Shown here piece by piece: positions 6,588 to 15,209 of a DNA stretch of 43,896 nt. Under the pieces are notes generated by a model. It searched no databases. It was not told where the DNA came from and saw nothing but the letters and a program-made list of their open reading frames with translations. Position numbers and translations under genes: made by a program. Positions within the stretch are counted from its first letter, which is position 1. Every line of letters starts with the position of its first letter. Source of the DNA: CAYLJO01 sp964383905. GTDB lineage: Bacteria > Acidobacteriota > Blastocatellia > Pyrinomonadales > Pyrinomonadaceae. The stretch spans positions 1 to 43,896 of the forward strand of contig CAYLJO010000023.1 in the NCBI GenBank assembly GCA_964383905.1, read 5' to 3'.

Positions 6588-8996
6588 CTATCGCTGGTAA
6601 CTATTGCCGTTACTGTCCTGGTAGGTGAGAGTATGGCGCGTTGTCAGGTTCACGTCGGCCGGCAGATTCGGGCGCAAACGTACGGCGATGCGTAAGACCG
6701 CCGTATCGCCCGGCGCCAGCTCGGGGACTCGCCAGGTTAAGTGCTGGGTGGCTCCCGGCGCATCCTGGGCGTTGAGAGACGGTTCGGAATTGAGGAACTC
6801 TAAGGCTTCAGGCAGCGTCTCGGTGACGACCAGATTCCTGGCCAGACCGCTACCTTCGTTTACCAGAACCAGCCGGTAGAAGATCGTGTCGCCCGGCGCG
6901 TTAACATCCGTGACCTGCTCAGGGCGGACGCGTACCCGGGGCGTTGCGACGGTGAGCACCGTGCTGGCTTCACTCGCGACACGACCGCCGGTCATGGAGC
7001 GGGCAACAACATTGTAGGAGTATTGCTGTCGGTCGGGCGTGCTGGAAGGGATCTGCACGCGCAGCAGCAGCGGAAACTGCCCGCCTTGTGGCGCGATCTG
7101 CGCAGTTTGGGTGACAGCCGGCTCGTTCTCCTGATGTTGTCCGTCGCCGTTTGTGTCAGCGTATATGGTCGCCGGCGGAGCGCCCGGCGCGGTGATGCTC
7201 AGCTCATATGAATCGGGCGTGTTGCCGGGATTACGCACGACAAACGGGACGTAGATGGTGTCGCCGGGCGTCGCCGTCAAACCGGCGGAGACGGCATCAA
7301 TGCGCGCGCGTGGAACTTTGCCTATCGTGACGCTCGGACTATCGAAATTGGATCCGACGGGGAGCGATTGTGTACGCAGCGTGCCGCGCCCGAGGTTACT
7401 TGTGGAGGCGAGCGCCTCCGGCACAGCGCGCAAAGTTACCTTAATCTCACGCGAGTCGTGAGCCCCAAGATCCCCCAAACTCCAGATCGCGGTGCGCGAC
7501 GGCCGATCGTAGACGAGCGGGCTCGGGCTGGCGCTGACAAGCTCAAATTCCGGGTTGAAGACGAAATCCGCACGCGCGCTACGCGCCGGCGCACTGCCGG
7601 AGTTTCGCACGGCGATGCTCTGCATGAATGTATCGCCAGGCATTACAGAGTTTTGTGAAACCTCAGAGGTCGCCCCGAGTGTGGCGGCCACAATGTTAAT
7701 TGCGCCGTCCGCAACTTTTATCACTTGATAATCTGACTGCGAGGCGGCGCGGACAAAAAAACGTCGCTGCTGACCGTCACTCGCCGTTTCGGGTATGTGT
7801 AAATTGAGCAGTACGTCAGTGGAAGCGTTTCGCGCGAGTCGCGGCGTCACAAGGATGGGGAGCCCTGTATCGGCCCCGCCCTGAGCCAGGCTGAAAGTTG
7901 GTTGATACTCGGCGGGCAAGTCAGTCTGCACGCTAAACTGATCGTCTTTATTACCCGCGTTCGTAATGGTCAACGGCAACTGAACGGTCTGGCCGGGCGT
8001 GGCGATTTCGGAAGCGCGTTGCAACGAAAGGATCAGATTAGGCACCTGCTTGACCGTGATATTCAACCCGCCGCCCTGAGATGGCGAGGTACTGGCGAGA
8101 GCCGTCGCCGCTCCGGCCCCCGCCGTGCTACCGGGAGCGACCTCTCTTAGCGGTCTTCTGGGAATGGCTGAATTCTGATTGCCGCTGGCGAGAGTTTGCT
8201 GTCGCTGTTGCGCCGACCTGTTGGTGCGCCGCTCCCCTCTATTTCTCCGGCGGGCGTTTTCGGGTCGTGCCGGTTCAGTTTGCGCAATGGTTTTTGCGGG
8301 TGTCGCTGACGGCGGCTCACTACTCAGTCGCGACGTCGCGGTCGGGGTTGGAGTAATAAGCCGCGGCGTCGGAACTGGCGGCGCGCTTGGCCCGTTGGAA
8401 GAAGAGGTGTTTCCTGCGCCCGCATTCGCCGCCCTGCTCATATTTTTGTTCGACGCAACCAAGCCGTTCGGGGAGGGGGTCGGCCGAGGCGATTGTGCGA
8501 CGCCTGCGACCGGCGTCCGGGTTGGCTTGGGAGGTGTCGGGATTGAAGAGGGAGTTTTCTCAGGCGTCGCGGACGCGGTCGAGTTCCCGTTTGAACGCGC
8601 CGGAGATTCTCTACGCGCGGCCTCAAGCTCGTTTTGGTAAATGTCTCCGAACGGCGTGTCCTTGATTGCGTGCAGACGTTTGCCGACCTGCTCGGCATCT
8701 TGCAGCTTTCCTACCTGCATGTATGCGCGACCCAGCCAGAGTAAGGTTAGATCCGTAATAATACTGGTCGGATAGGTTTTGAGAAAATCTGTGAAAACGG
8801 TAATGGCCTGGTCGTAGCGCTTCTGCAGATAAAGGTTCTGTCCCTTTGTGAACATAGACTGCTCGGCGTCGCTGGGTACGTCGGAGCCTTGCTGCATCGT
8901 GTGTATGGGCGCCGGGCCCGTCATAGCCGGCGTGAAAGGCGCAAGTAAGAGGGCCGCTGTAATTGCCGTCGCTCCGATTCTGTTTCGATAACTCAA
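6588..8996 (-). CDS. Secreted TPR protein with repeated DUF11-type beta domains
   Basis: An 802-residue protein with a signal peptide (residues 1-26, ending near AMTG). A TPR/BamD-like helical pair covers about 45-135 (AEQSMFTKGQNLYLQKRYDQ), followed by a long Pro/Ser/Thr/Ala-rich linker (about 135-310). Three or more immunoglobulin-like DUF11 repeats follow, for example LVLVNEGSGLARNLVVTETL near the C terminus, each with the 'N-x-G ... G-D-T' pattern. Such proteins are typically surface-exposed and structural. The start is TTG; GGAGG nine bases upstream supports it over any later codon. A sigma-70-like promoter stands about 100 bases upstream. Confidence 0.85.
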   Translation of the reverse strand: MSYRNRIGATAITAALLLAPFTPAMTGPAPIHTMQQGSDVPSDAEQSMFTKGQNLYLQKRYDQAITVFTDFLKTYPTSIITDLTLLWLGRAYMQVGKLQDAEQVGKRLHAIKDTPFGDIYQNELEAARRESPARSNGNSTASATPEKTPSSIPTPPKPTRTPVAGVAQSPRPTPSPNGLVASNKNMSRAANAGAGNTSSSNGPSAPPVPTPRLITPTPTATSRLSSEPPSATPAKTIAQTEPARPENARRRNRGERRTNRSAQQRQQTLASGNQNSAIPRRPLREVAPGSTAGAGAATALASTSPSQGGGLNITVKQVPNLILSLQRASEIATPGQTVQLPLTITNAGNKDDQFSVQTDLPAEYQPTFSLAQGGADTGLPILVTPRLARNASTDVLLNLHIPETASDGQQRRFFVRAASQSDYQVIKVADGAINIVAATLGATSEVSQNSVMPGDTFMQSIAVRNSGSAPARSARADFVFNPEFELVSASPSPLVYDRPSRTAIWSLGDLGAHDSREIKVTLRAVPEALASTSNLGRGTLRTQSLPVGSNFDSPSVTIGKVPRARIDAVSAGLTATPGDTIYVPFVVRNPGNTPDSYELSITAPGAPPATIYADTNGDGQHQENEPAVTQTAQIAPQGGQFPLLLRVQIPSSTPDRQQYSYNVVARSMTGGRVASEASTVLTVATPRVRVRPEQVTDVNAPGDTIFYRLVLVNEGSGLARNLVVTETLPEALEFLNSEPSLNAQDAPGATQHLTWRVPELAPGDTAVLRIAVRLRPNLPADVNLTTRHTLTYQDSNGNSYQR

Positions 8997-9096
8997 AGTA
9001 ATAGACCTCCGGAAGGAAGGGGTAATGATTTTCGTGAGACGTTCTAATTAGAAATCTTCGGCGACTGCAAGACCAGCACCGAACCGTATCAGACTA

Positions 9097-9126
9097 ATCA
9101 TAACGCGCTGCATCATACCCTTTCAA
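9097..9126 (-). promoter_or_regulatory. Putative sigma-70 promoter of the TPR/DUF11 gene
   Basis: On the minus strand, TTGAAA (9121-9126) and TATGAT (9097-9102) are separated by 18 bases. Each matches five of six consensus bases. The predicted start site would give a leader of roughly 95 bases before the TTG start. Confidence 0.5.
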
Positions 9127-9226
9127 ATAGCCACCGACAAGAGGATTGGGCGGTGTAATAAGCATCTTTTCGGATGACAACTTACTTCACCGCCCGCTAA
9201 AGAACAGCAAAGGTCAACTCGCACTT

Positions 9227-9641
9227 CTACCAGCGTCCCCGGTCGATTTCAAGGCGGTCACCGGGTTGCAACTGCGGGTCGGGAATCTTACCCGCTTCAA
9301 TCTGTTTCAGGTTGTACTCGGTCATGACCAAACGCCCGTCCGAGCCCTGGCGTCAAACTTTAACCTTCCCATTGGCGAAGCGGAACGATCTCGATACGCA
9401 CCATACCTGCGTCAGTGTAAACACTGAGACGCACGAGATGTACGGGAGTCGCCGCAGAGGTACTCAAGTAATCTCCAGGCCACGGAAAGATCGGTAAGCA
9501 CAGGATCAACAGGGTCAATACGTAAGCTGCATGGCCGGCCCTCCGCTTGATCTTATTGCCACCCTTCTTCCCCCACAAGAGATTTCGCATACACCGCCCC
9601 CGGATGCCTGGAAGAAGCTCACTTTTGTTGGACGCGCACAA
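9227..9641 (-). pseudogene. Decayed small membrane gene / SLBB-like fragment
   Basis: The 846-base gap 9001-9846 holds no intact gene I recognise. On the minus strand, a 93-codon frame (9360-9641) encodes a membrane segment (YVLTLLILCLPIFPW) and ends at VRIEIVPLRQWEG. In another frame, 9227-9352 encodes SDGRLVMTEYNLKQIEAG followed by KIPDPQLQPGDRLEIDRG and a stop. The 'DPQLQPGD' phrase resembles the end of SLBB or soluble-ligand-binding domains in polysaccharide-export (Wza-like) proteins. I infer one frameshifted remnant or two neighbouring fragments. The stretches 9127-9226 and 9642-9846 show nothing further. Confidence 0.35.
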
Positions 9642-9846
9642 GATTACGCCGCTTATGGGGGGAACAAGTTTATAGTATACGTTACGCTCAGGTCCTCAAA
9701 ATCTTTCCCAGATCACCGAGCGCGCGAACGGTCAGAGAAAATTCACGATTTGAATCGGTACGACTAATAGTCAAGCATTCTCCGGCGATCGGTTAAGCTA
9801 TGCCAAGGATAGAATTTAAAGCCGCTGAATTTTACCCTTTAACTTT

Positions 9847-11628
9847 CTATGCTGGCAAGGTTTTTGGTGGGAACAGATGGGCCCAGCGCGCACTGAACCG
9901 GTCCCTGACAAGGGCTTCGACATCGTCCGCCGTCGCGCAGGATAGTGACTCCGAAGCCACCTGGCGCGCCTCTGCGGAGTTGATACCTGAAACAGTGCGA
10001 CGCACACGCGGGATCGAGGAAGGGGTCATGCTGAAATCTGTTGCGCCGAGGCCGATCAGCACGACTGCGTACGCGGGTGTCGCAGCCATCTCCCCGCATA
10101 CGATGGCCGGGATTGATGCCGTGTGCGCCGCGTCGAGGGTATGCTTGATGCTGCTGAGCACCGCCGGGTGGAGCGAACGGAACCAGCCAGCAACTTCATC
10201 GTTACCACGGTCAACAGCTAACAGATACTGGACGAGATCGTTTGTGCCGAGACTGAAGAAATCAACTTCGCGCGCAATCTTGTCGGCGGTCAATACGGCC
10301 GACGGGACCTCGATCATGGCGCCGATCTTAACCGGTCCGGTCTCCCTTTGCTCGTGCCCGAGACGCGTCCGCTCTTCCTCTATGATCCTGCGAGCGCGCC
10401 GCACATCCGCCACATCCGCCACCATCGGCAGGACGATATCCAAACGCCCGTAAGCGGCGGCGCGCAATATCGCACGGGCCTGTCCACGTAAAACCTCCTC
10501 TCGACGCAGTCCGAAACGAATCGCGCGCAGCCCGAGGGCCGGGTTGCGCTCCGTTTCCGTCGCCAGGCCGCTGATCTTGTCACCGCCCAGGTCAAACAGG
10601 CGCACCGTTGCTCCCTCCTCGCCGGCGAGATCAGCGATTTTCCGGTACGCTTCACACTGTTCGTCTTCGGAAGGCATCCCCCCGCCTTGCGATAACAGGA
10701 ACTCGGAGCGGTAAAGCCCGATCCCGCGTGCCCCGTATTTGCGCACACCTTCATACTCAACTGTTAATTCGACATTCGCACGCAGGATAATTTCCACCCC
10801 GTCAAGCGTGCGCAGCGGCTCGCGTCCGTCCTCCGCCACAGTGCCGTGTTGGCTCGTCGCGCGGGCGGCGGAGGGCCGATAAAACTCGGCGGTTTCCCTC
10901 GACGGGTGCAGGATCACCTCGCCGTCGGAAGCATCCACCACAATCACGTCCCCGGTGCGCGCGCGCCAGTATAGATCGCGCAACCCGACAACGGCGGCGA
11001 GGCCAAGGCTGCGTGCGATGATCGCTGTATGCGACGTCCACCCGCCGCCGTCTGTGGCAATGGCCCGCACGCGGTCGAAATCTAATTCGGCCACCGCGGA
11101 AGGCAGCAGGTCTTCGGCAACGATCACGGCGTCTTCGGTGAGAGACTGGCGCTGCGGCTGTTTCCCGCTTAACGCCACCAGGATGCGTTGCGCCACGTCT
11201 TCGATGTCTGAGCCGCGAGCACGCAGATAGTCATCTTTAATCTCGGCATAGACCGCGAGCAGCCGATCCACCGCAACCTTGACCGCCCACTCCGCATTGG
11301 CCCGCTCGCGGCTGATGTAGTTTTCCACCTCGTCAAGAAGCTTGCGATCCTCCAGCATCAGGAGGTGGGCGTCAAAGATGTAGGATTGTTCAACCCCCAG
11401 CGCTTTCTCGCCGCGGGCTTTGATGGCAAGCAACTGGCGTCGCGCGAGGCGGATCGCGGCACGGAAGCGCCGTTTCTCACGCTCGATATCGGCTTCGTCA
11501 AGCGTCGCGCGATAAATCTGGCGCGTTCCGTTGTGAATACGTAGCACACGCCCGATCACCACGCCGTCCGATACGCCCACCCCATGCCAGCGCTCTTCCT
11601 GCTTTGCACGTTTGACCCGCTCGATCAC
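9847..11628 (-). CDS. ptsI: Phosphoenolpyruvate-protein phosphotransferase (PTS enzyme I)
   Basis: Enzyme I takes phosphate from phosphoenolpyruvate and passes it to HPr in the cytoplasm. The 593-residue protein has the N-terminal PEP-utiliser domain, the phospho-histidine site TSHTAIIAR (His200), and the C-terminal TIM barrel with GIGLYRSEFLL, FDLGGDK, MIEVPSAV, FSLGTNDLVQY and the VCGEMA cysteine. It lacks an N-terminal GAF domain, so it is PtsI-like rather than PtsP. One oddity is that the residue before TSH is Trp where most enzymes I have Arg (GGRTSH). The ATG overlaps the HPr stop by four bases, indicating coupling. It is the last gene of the PTS block, and no sugar permease follows. 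Confidence 0.95.
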   Translation of the reverse strand: MIERVKRAKQEERWHGVGVSDGVVIGRVLRIHNGTRQIYRATLDEADIEREKRRFRAAIRLARRQLLAIKARGEKALGVEQSYIFDAHLLMLEDRKLLDEVENYISRERANAEWAVKVAVDRLLAVYAEIKDDYLRARGSDIEDVAQRILVALSGKQPQRQSLTEDAVIVAEDLLPSAVAELDFDRVRAIATDGGGWTSHTAIIARSLGLAAVVGLRDLYWRARTGDVIVVDASDGEVILHPSRETAEFYRPSAARATSQHGTVAEDGREPLRTLDGVEIILRANVELTVEYEGVRKYGARGIGLYRSEFLLSQGGGMPSEDEQCEAYRKIADLAGEEGATVRLFDLGGDKISGLATETERNPALGLRAIRFGLRREEVLRGQARAILRAAAYGRLDIVLPMVADVADVRRARRIIEEERTRLGHEQRETGPVKIGAMIEVPSAVLTADKIAREVDFFSLGTNDLVQYLLAVDRGNDEVAGWFRSLHPAVLSSIKHTLDAAHTASIPAIVCGEMAATPAYAVVLIGLGATDFSMTPSSIPRVRRTVSGINSAEARQVASESLSCATADDVEALVRDRFSARWAHLFPPKTLPA

Positions 11629-11903
11629 TGCTCGACTTCTCCAAAACCGTTAGTGAAAAGCCCGCACAGCGCGGCCAGCGCTTCCGCTTCATCGGCGCCT
11701 TCGGCCGTTGCGCGCAACTCCGTCCCGCGTGATGCGGCGAGCATCAGCACGCTCAGAATAGATTTCGCGTCGGCGGTCGCGCCGCCGTCCACACGTTCAA
11801 GCCGCAGCACACTCTGAAAACCGTTCGCCAGTTGCACCAACTGCGCCGCCGCGCGCGCGTGCAGCCCCAATCGGTTTGTAATGGTCACGCGCCGCTCGAC
11901 CAT
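11625..11903 (-). CDS. ptsH: Phosphocarrier protein HPr
   Basis: A 92-residue HPr. His15 in RLGLHARAAA accepts phosphate from enzyme I. The second regulatory site is Ser48 in DAKSILSVLMLAA (equivalent to Ser46 of Bacillus HPr), the residue phosphorylated by HPr kinase, and hprK is present three genes upstream. The protein therefore can carry both modifications. The ATG follows the EIIA stop directly (TAA then ATG) and its own stop overlaps ptsI. It probably relays phosphate to the EIIA encoded next to it rather than to a sugar transporter. Confidence 0.95.
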   Translation of the reverse strand: MVERRVTITNRLGLHARAAAQLVQLANGFQSVLRLERVDGGATADAKSILSVLMLAASRGTELRATAEGADEAEALAALCGLFTNGFGEVEQ

Positions 11904-12362
11904 TTAGCCCCTCTTATTCGGCGCGAGCAGGTCGCCCGCCAGGTAGATGCCTTCCTGCCCCTGGTCGCGCACTCGTCGCGCCACGTCGGCGAGCGACTCT
12001 TGATCCGATTGGCTGGCAAGCTTGATAACCATTGGAAGATTAACGCCCGTCACGACTTCGACTTCACCTTCGGCGAGAAACATCGAGGCGATGTTGGTGG
12101 GGGTGCCGCCGAACATATCGGTCAGCAGCAGCACGCCGCGGCCTTGCGAAACCCGCTTGATGGCACGCTCGATCTCGGCGTGCGCCGCATCGACATCATC
12201 ATGCCAGCCCATGGAAACGGACGTGATGTGTGGGACCGCGCCGATAATCATTTCGGCCGCCGCCAGCAGCTCACGGGCGAGCTGCCCGTGCGATACGATA
12301 ACGCCGGCGATCTTTCGCTCGCCGGCCCGCATCGCCCCCCTTTTTTCCTGATCGTCGGTCAT
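11904..12362 (-). CDS. PTS EIIA component, mannose/fructose family
   Basis: A 152-residue protein of the EIIA-Man fold. The phospho-acceptor is His25 in GVIVSHGQLA, and the family signature LLTDMFGGTPTN is present, as is GVNLPM. A start at Met11 would give the usual family length and is possible. EIIA-Man normally passes phosphate to EIIB for sugar uptake, but no EIIB, EIIC or EIID gene is here. In such orphan PTS sets the EIIA is thought to act as a regulatory protein sensing PEP or nitrogen status. It lies between rapZ (55-base gap) and ptsH (no gap). Confidence 0.92.
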   Translation of the reverse strand: MTDDQEKRGAMRAGERKIAGVIVSHGQLARELLAAAEMIIGAVPHITSVSMGWHDDVDAAHAEIERAIKRVSQGRGVLLLTDMFGGTPTNIASMFLAEGEVEVVTGVNLPMVIKLASQSDQESLADVARRVRDQGQEGIYLAGDLLAPNKRG

Positions 12363-12417
12363 AGTCCGAGTATAAGTTACATGTTTCGAGTGATTTCATC
12401 AAAACGGCTTGACGCCC

Positions 12418-13365
12418 TCACCCTCTTTTTTTCGCGGGGCGCGGCTTCCCCTTTTTCACGTCACGATGAACCGCCGCGGCATCGAACCCGGTGCGGCGCA
12501 GCCGGCGCGCCAGGGCGTTGGCAACCATCACGGACCGGTGACGGCCCCCCGTACAGCCGATCCCGACTGTGACGTAAGATTTTCCCTCATGTTTGTAGAG
12601 CGGCAAGAGGTATTCAAGTAGATCACTGAAACGCCGCAGCGTCTCTTCAACTTCGGGCTTGGATTTCAAATACTGAACAACACGCCGGTCGTGACCGGAA
12701 AGGTCACGCAGCTCCGGTATGAAGTGAGGGTTCGGTAAGTGCCGCACATCGAACATTAGCTCCATGTCGCGTGGGTTGCCATATTTATGGCCGAAGCTCA
12801 ACACCTGCACGCGCATCGGCGTGCCCCGCGTGTTCGGGCTGAAGCGCTCGACCAGAAAACTGCGCAGCGTATGAACAGTATGCTCTGACGTATCGACGAT
12901 GCTGTCGGCGAGCGCACGTATGTCGGCCATCTCCGCACGCTCGGCGCGAATTGCTTCGACCAGCCCGGTACCTTTATCGGCAGGATGGGGGCGACGCGTT
13001 TCGCTGAAGCGGCGCTGTAATACTTCGTCCGAAGCCTCCAAAAAAAGGACGAATACATTGAGGCCGCGCTCGCGCAAAGCCTTCAGCTCGTGGCCGAATG
13101 CCCCGAGGAAATGGCCTTCACGAATGTTTATGACCAGCGCGGCGCGGGCGATATGCGCCCCCCCCTGATTCCCGTCGCCCCCCTCGCCCGGTTGGACCAG
13201 CCTGGCAAACGTCGGCAACAGTGTGATCGGCAGATTATCAACACAAAAATAACCGAGATCTTCGAATGCATTCGTCGCGGAGGACATGCCCGACCCACTC
13301 AAGCCCGTGATGATTACGATGTTGGCTGCCCCCCCGCCTTCAACCGCGTACTCTCTATTCGCCAT
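12418..13365 (-). CDS. rapZ: RapZ/YvcJ family protein with altered Walker A motif
   Basis: RapZ proteins bind nucleotides and, in enterobacteria, target the small RNA GlmZ that controls amino-sugar synthesis. Here the N-terminal P-loop reads GLSGSGMSSA: the lysine of the usual GxSGxGKS is Met (codon 13285-13287), so ordinary phosphate binding should be impaired. The rest is well conserved, with DLGYFCVDNLP, FLEASDEVLQRRFSETRRPHP and the C-terminal LSFGHKYG, DVRHLPNP and GIGCTGGRHRSV. Length with this start is 315 residues. The ATG overlaps the end of hprK by 11 bases; in-frame ATGs at 13377 and 13428 lie inside hprK and are less likely. A basic tail (KKGKPRPAKKRG) may bind RNA. Confidence 0.92.
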   Translation of the reverse strand: MANREYAVEGGGAANIVIITGLSGSGMSSATNAFEDLGYFCVDNLPITLLPTFARLVQPGEGGDGNQGGAHIARAALVINIREGHFLGAFGHELKALRERGLNVFVLFLEASDEVLQRRFSETRRPHPADKGTGLVEAIRAERAEMADIRALADSIVDTSEHTVHTLRSFLVERFSPNTRGTPMRVQVLSFGHKYGNPRDMELMFDVRHLPNPHFIPELRDLSGHDRRVVQYLKSKPEVEETLRRFSDLLEYLLPLYKHEGKSYVTVGIGCTGGRHRSVMVANALARRLRRTGFDAAAVHRDVKKGKPRPAKKRG

Positions 13366-14404
13366 CTCGCGCCCCATCACCCGCCGCACCCGTACCACAT
13401 GTCCGTTCAAAATGAGGCGTCGTGGCATCGCTTGCGGCGGCGTTGCGAGCCGCCCTCAGCATCTCCGCGTGGCGCGCCACGAAGGCTTGCGCGGCATCGT
13501 AGCCGCGCAAGCGCAGGAGCTGCACGCGCACGGCGGTTTCCACCAAAGTTGAAAGATTTCTTCCAGGACTGACCGGAATCAAGACCTGCGGCACACGCAC
13601 GCCAAGAATCTCCACGGCACTCGCATCTATACCGAGACGATCAACTTCACCGGCCTCCTCCCACCGCTCCAACCTGATCGAGAGATCAATGGTCTTGGCG
13701 GAACTGAGCGCCGCGACCCCAAACAGATCGCGTATGTTGAGAATGCCCAGGCCGCGAATCTCAAGGTGCTCACGTAACAGTTCCGGCGCGGTTCCCAGCA
13801 GCAGCCCGGCCCCGATGCGCCGCACTTCGACAATGTCATCCGAAATAAGACGATGCCCCCGCGCGATCAAATCCAGCGCGCATTCAGATTTACCGATCCC
13901 CGACGCGCCCTCGATCAAAACGCCGAGGCCATAAAGCTCGAGCAGCTCACCATGACGCACGGCACGCGGCGCGAGACGCTCCTGCAAAATGTCGATGACG
14001 ATGTTGATGGCGACTGAGCTAACAAGGGGGGTGCGTAGCAGCGGGACCTGAGCCTGTTCGGCAGCCGCGATAAGCTCAGCCGGGGGTTGAAGCCCCTTCG
14101 TGACAAGGATGCAACAAATATCTTCGAGACCGAGATTGTGTATGGCATCGCGCCGCCCGAGGGGGGTGAGCTGGCTCAGGTACCATATTTCGCTCTGGCC
14201 GACGACCTGTATCCGGCCGGGGTGAATGTAGCGCGTGAAGCCCGCCAGGGCAAGGCCAAGCTTCTGTATCCGCGCGGCGGTGATCTTGCGTTGAGAAGTT
14301 CCCGTCCCTCCCGCGAGCACCTCAAGTTCCAAGCGTGAATTAGCGTGAGCTATAAACTCGCTGACTGTTATTGCCTGCTCGCTTTGTAAAGCGCCGTCGC
14401 GCAT
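13355..14404 (-). CDS. hprK: HPr kinase/phosphorylase
   Basis: HprK phosphorylates and dephosphorylates the regulatory serine of HPr. The protein has the N-terminal regulatory domain (TVSEFIAHANSRLELEVL) and the kinase domain with conserved VRHGELLELYG and Walker A GASGIGKSE (Lys174 counted from the TTG at 14410). Also present are RGHRLISDDIVEV, carrying the catalytic aspartates, and the family signature EIRGLGILNIRDLFG. It is about 350 residues, a little longer than the usual 310-320, with a nonconserved C-terminal tail. The ATG at 14404 is chosen over the TTG two codons earlier. Presence of HprK agrees with the serine site in the neighbouring HPr. Confidence 0.94.
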   Translation of the reverse strand: MRDGALQSEQAITVSEFIAHANSRLELEVLAGGTGTSQRKITAARIQKLGLALAGFTRYIHPGRIQVVGQSEIWYLSQLTPLGRRDAIHNLGLEDICCILVTKGLQPPAELIAAAEQAQVPLLRTPLVSSVAINIVIDILQERLAPRAVRHGELLELYGLGVLIEGASGIGKSECALDLIARGHRLISDDIVEVRRIGAGLLLGTAPELLREHLEIRGLGILNIRDLFGVAALSSAKTIDLSIRLERWEEAGEVDRLGIDASAVEILGVRVPQVLIPVSPGRNLSTLVETAVRVQLLRLRGYDAAQAFVARHAEMLRAARNAAASDATTPHFERTCGTGAAGDGARDGE

Positions 14405-14543
14405 AAACAACCAAAAGAGATGGTCCTCGGCAGCTCAAAAGGATCGGGGTAAAAGCTCTCCGCCGGATCAGATCAGTCGTCGGAATCCGAGTCGCCCGCC
14501 GGTCCTGTGGTTCAAGCGACCTGCCCCCCATGTCACGTTCCCT

Positions 14544-15080
14544 TCACGGCTCAATCAAACCGAAATTGCCATCCTTCCGCTTGTAGAGCACACCAACGCG
14601 GTTTGTGTCTGCGTCGCGAAAGACCAGGAATTGATCCGTCTCACCGGATAGGCGGAGCGCCGCTTCCTCAGCCGTCATCGGCTTGACGGTGTAACGGCGC
14701 GCGGGGATGATGCGCGGGGGCCGGGGGCTGGCTTCCACCACCCGGCCGTCGGGCTGGGGGGCGACGGCCGAGGTACGTTTCGCGCCCTGTTTACGATCAA
14801 TGATCTTCTTTTTGAGTTTCAGCGCCTGTTTTTCGATCTTCGCAATGGCGCGCGTTAATGCCAGATACATATCGGCATTGGTGTCGGTGGCGGTCAGAGT
14901 ATGTTCACGCCAGTGGACTAGAACCTCACCGATCTGCCGGTTTTTCTCAACTTCGATAATGACGTGAGCGCGCGCCGTCGAATCGTTAAAGATATGCCCA
15001 AGTTTCTGAAAATGATCCTCGACGTGCTTGCGTAATGGCGGTGTCACCTCGACGTGACGCCCCGTGTACTCGAATTCCAT
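14544..15080 (-). CDS. hpf: Ribosome hibernation promoting factor, long form
   Basis: A protein of 178 residues from the ATG chosen here. GAGGAGGGTGTA directly precedes this ATG and starts MEFEYTGRHVEVTPPLRKHV. An in-frame start nine codons upstream lacks such a site. The N-terminal S30AE/RaiA domain (about 1-100) is followed by a variable linker and the C-terminal dimerisation domain (VKPMTAEEAALRLSG, FLVFRDADTNRVGVLYKRKD). Long-form HPF joins two 70S ribosomes into inactive 100S dimers during starvation. The location directly after rpoN is the conserved position of hpf in many proteobacteria. Confidence 0.95.
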   Translation of the reverse strand: MEFEYTGRHVEVTPPLRKHVEDHFQKLGHIFNDSTARAHVIIEVEKNRQIGEVLVHWREHTLTATDTNADMYLALTRAIAKIEKQALKLKKKIIDRKQGAKRTSAVAPQPDGRVVEASPRPPRIIPARRYTVKPMTAEEAALRLSGETDQFLVFRDADTNRVGVLYKRKDGNFGLIEP

Positions 15081-15209
15081 TACACCCTCCTCGCTGGTTA
15101 TCAACACACGGGTAAACGCGGAGACTTACGCCCTCCCGGTGATGACATTGCTTGATAAGAAAGCTAAACTCGTACGGCGCTCATGAGCGATGGGGCCGCC
15201 CGCCGCTCT

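Noticed and set aside
11832..12572. 246-codon open frame on the plus strand
   Set aside because: Antisense to HPr, EIIA and rapZ; all three minus-strand genes are well-conserved families.
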